From contig CALSCO010001435.1 in NCBI GenBank assembly GCA_943704415.1, forward strand, positions 1-17,288: a stretch of DNA of 17,288 nt, given 5' to 3'. Positions 10,773 through 17,288 of the stretch are shown here, piece after piece (the first letter of the stretch is position 1; every line of letters starts with the position of its first letter). This DNA is from Parvularia atlantis. Lineage: Eukaryota > Opisthokonta > Rotosphaerida. The position numbers were made by a program, and so were the translations under genes. Below the pieces are notes generated by a model, which was given only the letters and a program-made list of their open reading frames with translations, was not told where the DNA came from and made no database searches.

Positions 10773-13700
10773 ATGGCACTCGAGCAGCTGCGCGCGCTGA
10801 CCGACGTCGCGGCGGCGCAGGCGGCGCTCGCGGAGCTGTCGCGGGCCGAGGTGGCGGTGCGCGCCGCCCGCGGGCATCCGTGCCGCCTCTGCGTCCTGCC
10901 TATGCGCACGTGACCTGTGCAGATCGACGACGCGCTCGACCAGCTGCTCGGCCAGCGGCACGTGCTCACGCGGCACCTGGCGCAGCTCGAGGCGCTGCGG
11001 TGCGGCGGCGTGCTGTGCGCGGTGAACGGGAGGGCCGCTGACGGCGGACGGCGCAGGCCGCGGCTCACGACGCTGCTCAACGACGTGGGCCAGGTCGCCG
11101 GCGTGATCTCGAGCACGAGCAAGCTCGCCGAGCGCACCAGCCAGCGCGTGCGCCAGATGGACGTCGAGCAGGCACGCGCACACGCACCCGGTACAGCCGC
11201 GCGCCACGCCCAGTTAACGATGCGCGGCCGTAGTCACGTGTGCAGCAGACCATCCGGCAGGTCGAGGACATCATCGAGTTCAAGGTGCGTCCGCACCCGC
11301 TGTCGATTGCGCGCTGATCGCGGACACACACACAGAGCTGCATCCACGGTCTGCAGGAGGCGATGCAGGGCCGCGCGTACGAGAAGGCCGCGGCCAACGT
11401 GCACCGGTACCTCTCGTTCGACCCGAAGATCGTCGACATGGTCTTTGACGACGCGCCCGAGGGCGTCGGCGACCGCGAGATCATCAAGTCGGCAGAGATC
11501 GGTGCGCACTGCGGTTGCGCGTGATGCGCCTCACGCTGGGCGTAGAGCTCAAAAACATCATTCGCAACGAGTTTGACCAGGCCGTGCAGGCGCAGAACGA
11601 GGACGCGATTGTGCGGTGCGTGTCCCGTGCTAGCGTCGCATCGCGTCCCAACCCATGCGCGCACAGGTACTTCAAGCTGTTCCCGCTGCTCAAGCTTGCG
11701 GACGAGGGCCTGGCCAAGTACGGGCGCTACCTCGTGACGCTCGTCGGCGCCAAGTGCGAGGCCGAGTTACAGGCCGTGCGCGTGCAACCCGATGGTGCGC
11801 GCCTGCACGGAAGTCGCACACGCGCATGGCGTCTGAGTGGGTGCGGCAGCGAAGGGGCAGTCGTCGGTCTACGCGCCCTTCATCGAGTGCCTAACGCACC
11901 TGTTTGAGCATCTCGCCAACGTGATCGACGCGCAGGAGCCGCTCGTCGAGACGCACTACACGCCCGGGCAGATGCTGCCGCTACTCGAGACGCTGCAGAA
12001 AGAGTGCGACCGGCTGGCCGGGGCCGTCATCCGCTCGTTCCTGGACGCGGCGGGCGTCGGCAAGAAGGCACGCGCCCTGGTGATCGCTTCTGTCGTGCTG
12101 ATCGTGCGCTGGCTGCAGCTGCAGACGATCAAAACGCACGCCCAGCAGACCGCCGCGGCCCTGTCTGCCGCGACAGCCATGAGCACACTCATCGGCGCCG
12201 CGCCCAAGCAGGAGGCCAAGGTGCGGCGTGCGAGCGTGCTTCATCGAGCACGCGTGCTGACCGGTGCAGCCCGAGTATGACCTGAAGGAGCTGGACCGGC
12301 TGCTGCAGGACATTGCGGTCATGTCGCAGCGTGCGTCGCTCTACGTGCGCTTCATGCGGGACCGGCTTAGGGCGCAGACCGAGCTTGGAACGGGCGATGT
12401 GCAGCTCAGCCCAGCGCAGGCACGCCGTCGCACGTGTGCGCGCCTTGCGGCCGCTTACTGACTGGCACGCGCGTGCGCAGCAACGGCTCAAGAGTGCGGG
12501 TGCCGACGGGTGGATGCGCTGCACAGGCCTTGTGCGCTCGCGGCAGGAGCTGATGGCGCAGTACGTCACACTTGAGGAGTTTTTTCTGCGCCGCTCAGTC
12601 GAAAAGGTGCGCTTTCTGCCCGTTCTTGCAGCTGGCTGCTGACGCGGCGCGACCAGGCCATGCGCATGGACGAGCACGACGCCGGGTCGCTCACGAGCTC
12701 GTGCCTCGAGGACTCGTTCTTCATCTTCAAGAAGTGGTGCGTGCGTTGACGGCCGCTGCGCCAATTGCCGACTCACCCAAATGCGGCAGCGTCACGCGCG
12801 CGCTGTCGGCCGTCGATGTCGACACGCTGTGCGCGATCCTCAACATTGTCGGCACGAGCCACGACCGCGACTTTGTCGACAGCCTGTGCGGCCGCCTGAT
12901 GAAGGCGTCGAGCGCACTGGAGACAAAGGAGACGCGCGTGCAGTTCATGGTGCGTGCGCTGCATAGGCTGCATGGCAGCTGATGCTGCGCAGACGATGGT
13001 CAACAACCTTGACGTCGGCTGCGAGTACGCGGGCAAGCTGCGGCGCGACGTGACAGAGGCGCTGCCGCGCGCGTTCGACGAGGGCCTGAGCGCGACGCAA
13101 CAGCAGCAGGTCGAGTCGTGCCTGACGATGCTGACGGAGACGCTCGACGCGACGGCGGGGCACATCGAGGTGCGCCGCCCCAGAGCTGCACACGTTGCGT
13201 GGCCGACAGATCACGCGTGCGCCCCCCGCAGACCTTTGTGACGACGCTGTTTGACCGGGCGTGGAAGGGCGAGCTGGCGCAGGCGATGCGCGACACGCTG
13301 CGAGACACGCGGCAGGTGCTCACCGACGACGACTACGGTGGGCGCGGCCGCGTGCTGCTTGGACGCGGCTGACGACGCGCAGACGCGTGGCGCGCCGCGA
13401 CCGACACGCACTGGAGCAAGGTGCTCATGGGTGAGCTGGACAGGGGCTGCCGACTGTTCAAGGCCCACACGACCGAGGCCGTGTACAACCGGCTGATGCA
13501 AGTCGTGATCGGCTTTGTCTGCCGCGAGCTCGAGAAGTACGTGCTCAAGTGCCAGTACAACGCGGTGCGCGCGCATGCGGGGCCGCTGCGGCTGTGGTCT
13601 GACGGCGTGGCGCTGGCGCAGCTGGGCGCGATGGTGCTCGAGGCGGAGCTGCGCGCGCTCACTTCATACTGCTCGGGCGTGACGCCGTGGAGCTCGCGCG

Positions 13701-13934
13701 ACAAGTTTGCGCGGCTGTCGCAGATCTCGACGCTGCTCAACCTAGAGAAGGTGCGCGGCCGCGCGCAGCACCGCGTCTACTCACTCATACGTTGCACAGG
13801 TCGCCGAGATCCACGACTACTGGGGGCCGCGCGCGGGCTCGTTCACGTGGCGGCTGTCGATCACCGAGGCGCGGCAGATGCTCGCGCTGCGCGTCGACTT
13901 TGCGGCCGAGGAGATTGCCCGTCTCAAACTGTGA
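10773..13934 (+). CDS. COG4: Conserved oligomeric Golgi complex subunit 4
   Basis: Eighteen exons give 751 residues (human 785): 10773-10856, 10923-10999, 11057-11171, 11234-11284, 11336-11501, 11546-11615, 11667-11794, 11850-12067, 12119-12220, 12270-12419, 12481-12606, 12657-12736, 12790-12949, 12993-13169, 13232-13337, 13383-13564, 13622-13750 and 13800-13934. COG4 is a lobe-A subunit of the COG tether for intra-Golgi retrograde vesicles and contacts Golgi SNAREs and SM proteins. Seen: an N-terminal coiled-coil region, [87 protein letters not shown] and the ending [20 protein letters not shown]...RLKL. These align step by step with human COG4. Introns 11172-11233, 12068-12118 and 12420-12480 have GC donors. 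The last could instead use a GT at 12399, giving a shorter protein. Confidence 0.93.
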
Positions 13935-14005
13935 TTTGGCATAGAGCGGCGTGATGGCAGGCTGCGCGCCGTGAACTGTGACCAGCACCGGCCGGCACAC
14001 ATTGC
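13935..14005. other. 71-bp convergent gap between COG4 and the carrier
   Basis: COG4 (plus) and the mitochondrial carrier (minus) converge here. No poly-A signal of standard type is obvious on either strand. Confidence 0.5.
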
Positions 14006-15215
14006 TCAGAAGGGCTTGAGGCCCGCGAGCAGGCGCAGCTGCTCAAAGATGATGAAGGTGACGATGGTGTGCGGCCCGATGCGCATCCAGTTGGCCAGGA
14101 AGCCCTTGTACGTGCCGCGGAGGCCCTCGGCGCGGATGGTCTTGGCGAAGCAGTCGAGCGTGGAGCGGTAGACGGTGCCGCGGCCCTGGTCGTTGAAGGG
14201 CTGGTTCATGTACCGCGACTTGATGTTGTCGACGGGCGCGGTGGTGATGGCGCAGAAGAGGCCTGGAGCGGGCCGCGCGTGAGCAGCACGAACGAGCGGT
14301 GCACGCCGAGAGCGGTCGCACCGGCGATCATCGAGACGAGCAGGTGCAGCGGCACGTCGTCGCGGAACAGGCCGGTGCGCAGCAGCGTCTGCTTGGTGTG
14401 GTCGTAGCTGGCCAGCTGCGTCGACGTGAGCAGCATCGCGCGGTACACGGTCGGCATCACGCCGCGGTAGAACCCTGGTGCCGTGTGCGCGCGTGCAGGG
14501 TGAGGGCGTGCAGCAGACGTGGACGAGCACGACCGCCGAAGACGCACCGGGGAGACCCTCGTCGCGCCAGATGGTCGCGAAGGCGTCGAGGGTGCCGCGG
14601 TACTTGTGTGCGCTGCTGCGCGCCTGCATCCGCACCTTGACGAGATCTGCGCGGCTGGTCGTGAGCGGCAGCAGCAGCAGCAGCAGCAGCAGCGGCAGCA
14701 GCAGCAGCAGCAGCACCAGTCGGGTTCGCGATGCCCGCGCCCGTCGCGCCCGCCGCCGCGCCCGCCGCGATCTTGGCCCAGAGCGGCGGCGGCGCGCCGT
14801 CGCGCGTGAGCAGCGCGCGGAACGGCTCGTACAGCCCCATCCGCAGCGTCGAGTACGACCCCTCGCGCAGCAGCGACGGGACGATGCCCTTGGTGCTTGT
14901 CGTGAGCCGCGCGCGCGTTGTCGAAGCAGACGGACGACGAACGACGCACCCGGTAGAAGCCACGCAGCCCCTCGGCGCGCCACACGTCGCCGGTGCTGCG
15001 CGCGAGGCCCGCACGAGCGCCACTGCCACTGGCGCGGCCCAGCTCGCCGTGCAGCTGCATCTGCGTCTTGACGACGTCGACCTGGCCGGGGCGTGGTCCG
15101 TGCGACGTGAGCCGTGCCTTGCGCCGGGCGTGGGACGGACCGGGTTGGTGACGAGCGCGGCCGCCATGCAGCTCACGCCACCGAGCACGAACTTGGCCGG
15201 GTCGAGGGCCATCAT
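14006..15215 (-). CDS. Mitochondrial carrier (SLC25), UCP/dicarboxylate/oxaloacetate group
   Basis: Exons 15215-15141, 15081-14950, 14888-14717, 14646-14548, 14474-14322 and 14262-14006 give 295 residues, the normal size for the family. Three repeats carry the signature: NPVDVVKTQMQL, NPTDLVKVRMQA and APVDNIKSRYM, each with the matrix-gate Pro and charged residues. Each half-repeat is followed by a glycine-bearing matrix helix (AEGLRGFYR, DEGLPGFYRG, AEGLRGTYKG). No presequence, as usual. The PTDLVKVRMQ motif and the QLHGEL after repeat 1 point to the UCP/OGC/dicarboxylate/OAC1 group, so an anion such as oxaloacetate or another dicarboxylate is plausible, but the substrate is not readable from motifs. 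Start: ATG at 15213-15215, with a second in-frame ATG immediately following. The first donor is GTCCGT, and intron 14647-14716 is largely a CAG/CTG repeat. Confidence 0.9.
14669..14713. repeat. (CAG)8 CGG (CAG)6 repeat filling a carrier intron
   Basis: Fifteen triplets with one interruption make up about two thirds of the 70-bp intron 14647-14716. On the transcribed strand the repeat is CTG. It is open in several frames, which creates long but spurious ORFs on both strands. Confidence 0.9.
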
Positions 15216-15216
15216 G

Positions 15217-15262
15217 CACAGAGGGAAGGAGAGAGCGAAGGCAGGCAGGCAGGCAGATCACA

Positions 15263-15298
<36 letters not shown>

Positions 15299-15321
15299 AG
15301 CCCGCACTCGACGCCGTCGCG
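15217..15321. repeat. Tandem repeat copy A (duplicated 3' end of TMEM230-like gene)
   Basis: This 105-bp segment matches 15337-15441 at a 120-bp offset with 4 mismatches (positions 15288-15290 and 15311). It carries a copy of the tail coding region (SAGYGD followed by a run of Asp, V, stop) and the 3' UTR motif with (GGCA)n. It begins 1 bp upstream of the carrier start codon, so it serves as the carrier's 5' leader. Confidence 0.92.
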
Positions 15322-15336
15322 TACGGATACAGGGCA

Positions 15337-15441
15337 CACAGAGGGAAGGAGAGAGCGAAGGCAGGCAGGCAGGCAGATCACACGTCGTCGTCGTCGTCGT
15401 CGTCGTCCAGGTCGCCGTAGCCCGCACTCGGCGCCGTCGCG
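15337..15441. repeat. Tandem repeat copy B (native 3' end of TMEM230-like gene)
   Basis: This is the partner of the 15217-15321 copy. It contains the true end of the TMEM230-like CDS (GYGDLDDDDDDDV and its stop at 15380-15378) and adjoining 3' UTR. The GTC/GAC microsatellite is interrupted here by a Leu codon that copy A lacks. Confidence 0.92.
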
Positions 15442-15963
15442 CTGCTGCGGCGCAGCTTGCGGTAGATCTTGACGGTCTGGTACACTGCGCGCAGCGGGGT
15501 CGGCCGTGCTGCGCACCGGCAACGTGGCAGACGGGCGCGCACCCGCCGGCACCAGTAGCACCACCGCCAGCACGATGAACACGGCGCTGCGCCCACCCTC
15601 GCCCGCGCCCAGCATCGCCACGCCGAGCACGACCAGCCCCGCCGCCACCACCCACAGCAGCGCCACGCCCGCCACCAGCCGCTTGTGCGACGCGAGGTAC
15701 GGGTGCCGCCACAGACTGCCGCCGTGCCGCCTGCCGCCACCGCCACCGCCACCGCCACCGCCACCGCCACCGCCCAGCCCCGTCCGGCTCGTGTCGTACA
15801 CGATCTCCCCGCCGTCGTCGTCCAGCGCGCCCAGCGACGCCGTCGTCGTCACCGTCAGCCGCGCCGTGTCGCTCGTCGTCGGCGTCGCCGCGGCGGCGGC
15901 CGCCACCAGCGCCGACGGCGGCGGCGACGACGACAGCTCGTCCTCGGCCGCCTCGCCGGACAT
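15378..15963 (-). CDS. TMEM230/DUF872-like two-helix membrane protein
   Basis: Exons 15963-15543 and 15484-15378 give 175 residues. The first ~90 residues are disordered: acidic start, A6, a Thr-rich stretch and a Gly14 tract. Then WRHPYLASHKR leads into a transmembrane helix (about 96-118), a short GEGGRS loop, and a second helix (about 126-142) ending VLLVPAVYQTVKIYRKL. The tail SAGYGDLDDDDDDDV is strongly acidic. Two close helices joined by a short Gly-rich loop, then a P-x-x-Y-x-x-x-x-Y motif and an acidic GY-D-D tail, are the layout of the TMEM230/TMEM134 family (DUF872), vesicle and endomembrane proteins with both ends cytosolic. The start is the only ATG at the head of the open frame. 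Family assignment is moderate; the exact role is unknown. Confidence 0.75.
15733..15774. repeat. GGCGGT hexamer repeat encoding Gly14
   Basis: Alternating GGC and GGT codons on the minus strand give seven 6-bp units (the last one imperfect). They encode the glycine tract before the first membrane helix of the TMEM230-like protein. The regular codon alternation indicates slippage of a 6-bp unit. Confidence 0.85.
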
Positions 15964-16122
15964 CTCTCCCGGCTGCCGTGGCGCGCGCGAGAGGCGACGA
16001 AGGGGGGGGGCGAGAAGCGACGATCAGCGCGCGCAGGCGACGACAGCGGCTGTCAGCTTACTGTTCGATGAGGCGGTTCTCAGCATGCCCGCTAGACACA
16101 GCGAGCGCACACAGCCTGGGGT
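15964..16122. other. Spacer between PRX5 and the TMEM230-like gene
   Basis: This 159-bp gap between two genes on the minus strand should contain the TMEM230-like promoter and the PRX 3' UTR. It includes a run of nine G (16002-16010) and several CGACGA motifs, with no ORF of note. Confidence 0.4.
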
Positions 16123-16916
16123 CTACGCGCCCTTGTGCGCCTCGAGCAGCTGCAGCACGTCGGTCGAGCGCGGGCACTCAAGCTTGCCGGGCTCCTCGAG
16201 CGCTGCCCATCACCCGCCCGCAGCGTCAGCACTGCACGAAAGCGCACCCGGACTGCCCGCACCAAACGCGCTAATGACGCCGTCGTCGACGATCACGGCG
16301 TAGCGGCGCGAGCGCGTGCCGAGCATGGGCGACTGCAGCAGCACGTCCTCACCCAGGGCACGCGTGAACGCCGCGGTTGGGTCGCACAGCATCGTGATCT
16401 GCGACCGCGGCGCATGAGCGTTGCGATCGTTGCGCGGCGCGAGTAGACGTGCCTTGCCGACGCCGCCACCGGCCTCGTTCTGACCGAGCACGTACGCGCG
16501 CACGGACGTCAGCATCACGCACGAGGGGACGGACGCGGGGACGGCACGCGCACCCAGGCGTCCATCACCCATGGGTCGTTGACGGAGATGCAGCCGATGA
16601 CGCTCACGCCGTGCGCCTTGATCTGCTCGTAGTCGCGCACTGCAGCCGCGGCCATCAGCATCGGCACGCGCGCACGCAGCGGGCCGCGCACCGTAGCCGG
16701 GCAGGTGTTGCTTGTGGCAGGTCGGCGTGAAGGCGCCTGGCCATCCGCGGCTGTTCAGCGCGCCCCCGTCACGCACATCGGACATCCAGACGCACCCGGC
16801 ACGGCGAAAAACACGCCGCGGCCGCCCGCCGTCAGCGCCGCGAGCGTCGTCGTGTGCGACTCGGCGTCGAGCAGCAGCGGCACGTCGGGCGCGCGGTCGC
16901 CAGCCTTGGGAGCCAT
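16123..16916 (-). CDS. PRX5/PMP20/Ahp1-type peroxiredoxin
   Basis: Exons 16916-16796, 16736-16692, 16639-16554, 16479-16453, 16398-16248 and 16202-16123 give 169 residues, typical for the atypical PRX5 class. It reduces H2O2 and alkyl peroxides through a thioredoxin-fold Cys. Seen: GDRAPDVPLL at the start; FFAVPGAFTPTCHKQHLPGY with the peroxidatic Cys at about residue 47 in the PGAFTPTC motif; GVSVIGCISVNDPWVMDAW; TMLCDPTAAFTRALG; SRRYAVIVDDGVISAF; and a C-terminal Cys (KLECPRS) that could act in resolution. Start ATG at 16914-16916. No clear targeting peptide, and the end EAHKGA is not an SKL-type signal, so cytosol is likeliest. Intron 16399-16452 has a GC donor (AAG|GCACGT). Intron 16480-16553 is the longest in my models (74 bp) and its acceptor is the least certain. 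Confidence 0.9.
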
Positions 16917-17114
16917 GAGATGCGGAACGGCTCGAATGTGTACCGCTGGCTGTGCATCGGCTCACATCAGTGCAACCGTAGAGACCTTTTCGCGCTTTAT
17001 GAAGCAAAGTACCCGCTTCTCTCCATTTTCTCTTTTCCGTCTGCGCACTCTGCCCCAGTGAGCGACTCCGCTTTGTTTGCTTTTGCACAAAATGTTTGCA
17101 ATTCGGCTTTACAG
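16917..17114. promoter_or_regulatory. AT-richer region between PRX5 and the OrfB-like fragment
   Basis: Base composition drops abruptly here, with pyrimidine-rich TTCTCTCCATTTTCTCTTTT at about 17017-17036 and an A/T-rich stretch at 17071-17110 ending in TTTACAG. It is probably the PRX5 promoter plus the start of a foreign insertion. A frame is open on the plus strand from an ATG at 16920, but its first ~65 codons show no recognisable domain. Confidence 0.4.
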
Positions 17115-17288
17115 GTGCGTATAAAAGTGCGCGCCTTGTGTCTTTCCAAGGACACGCGTGCCCGCGAGCGCTACCGCCTCCGCCGCGTCGCCGCGCGCAT
17201 CCGCGAGCAGATCGAGAACAGGGTCGACGACGTCCACCGCAAGCTCGCAAAGCACCTGGTCGAGAACTTCGACGTAATTCTCCTCCCG
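17115..17288 (+). mobile_element. TnpB/Fanzor-like OrfB fragment, cut by right edge
   Basis: In the frame starting at 17115, 58 codons are open to the window end. They contain TRARERYRLRRVAARIREQ, then IENRVDDVHRKLAKHL and VENFDVILLP. This is the arginine-rich helix and N-x-V-D-D-x-H-x-K-L-A motif of the OrfB/TnpB family, in the form seen in eukaryotic and giant-virus Fanzor proteins just before the E-bearing RuvC segment. Known: TnpB and Fanzor are RNA-guided endonucleases carried by IS200/IS605, IS607 and related elements. The sequence upstream does not show the expected DPGVR-type RuvC-I motif. It is therefore a 5'-truncated copy, or its first exons are not recognisable here. TATAAAAG occurs at 17120-17127. 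A short 36-bp intron (17115-17150, GTGCGT to CCAAG) is a possible alternative reading. The catalytic remainder would lie right of the window. Confidence 0.72.

Noticed and set aside
12399-12480. GT donor for COG4 intron 10 instead of GC at 12420
   Set aside because: It keeps the frame but makes an 82-bp intron, longer than any other here, and removes residues present in homologues. It remains the fallback if RNA data contradict the GC donor.
15217-15441. CRISPR-like or satellite array
   Set aside because: There are only two copies at a 120-bp offset, the repeat includes coding sequence and a stop codon, and there are no spacers. It is a simple tandem duplication.
14206-15963. A 585-residue minus-strand ORF spanning two genes
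   Set aside because: It runs through the TMEM230-like intron, the tandem repeat and carrier introns in shifted frames. The conserved protein motifs are recovered only after splicing into two separate genes.
16210-17250. A 346-residue minus-strand ORF starting opposite the OrfB-like fragment
   Set aside because: Its beginning has no family features, and it continues into PRX5 exons and introns in mixed frames. PRX5 has a clear start at 16916.
17115-17288. Complete, active bacterial-type TnpB in a contaminating contig
   Set aside because: All neighbouring genes on the contig are spliced eukaryotic genes, and the visible ORF lacks the upstream RuvC-I region. Only a partial, edge-truncated element can be claimed.

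Overview
The window is nuclear DNA from a GC-rich, gene-dense, intron-dense eukaryote. Eleven coding genes can be modelled, plus a transposon-type ORF fragment at the right edge. My models contain 75 complete introns, most of them 43-70 bp. Donors are mostly GTGCG, a CTGAC-like branch motif is common, and acceptors are mostly CAG. Splicing all introns of each of the ten genes with both ends in the window gives one uninterrupted frame. The lineage is not settled by the sequence. The KGG/con-10 protein, the GFA1-type transaminase and the short introns fit fungi or amoebozoa. The LRR gene and the TnpB/Fanzor-like fragment fit an amoeba-like protist at least as well.

Layout from left to right: (1) a SANTA-domain protein, KNL2/Mis18BP1-like, minus strand, 3' end cut by the left edge; (2) a 67-aa KGG/con-10-type stress protein, plus; (3) a DCAF11/WDR23-type WD40 protein, plus; (4) glutamine:fructose-6-phosphate amidotransferase GFA1, minus, convergent with (3); (5) an RI-type leucine-rich-repeat protein with about one exon per repeat, plus; (6) RPC40/POLR1C, plus; (7) a 133-aa protein with an N-terminal hydrophobic helix, perhaps MIC12-like, minus; (8) COG4, plus, divergent from (7); (9) a mitochondrial carrier, (10) a TMEM230-like membrane protein and (11) a PRX5-type peroxiredoxin, all minus; (12) the C-proximal part of a TnpB/Fanzor-like OrfB ORF, plus, running off the right edge.

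Most genes are housekeeping (CUL4 ubiquitin ligase adaptor, UDP-GlcNAc synthesis, RNA polymerase I/III, Golgi tethering, mitochondrial transport, peroxide detoxification), and I see no operon-like functional link. Unusual points are the six GC-AG introns with a shared AG|GCRCGY donor, the nearly constant C at donor +4, the compositionally distinct LRR gene squeezed upstream of RPC40, a 105-bp tandem copy of the TMEM230-like 3' end that forms the carrier's leader, a (CAG)n intron, and the Fanzor-like fragment. Exon boundaries were derived by eye from frame, splice motifs and remembered family conservation; no search was run.
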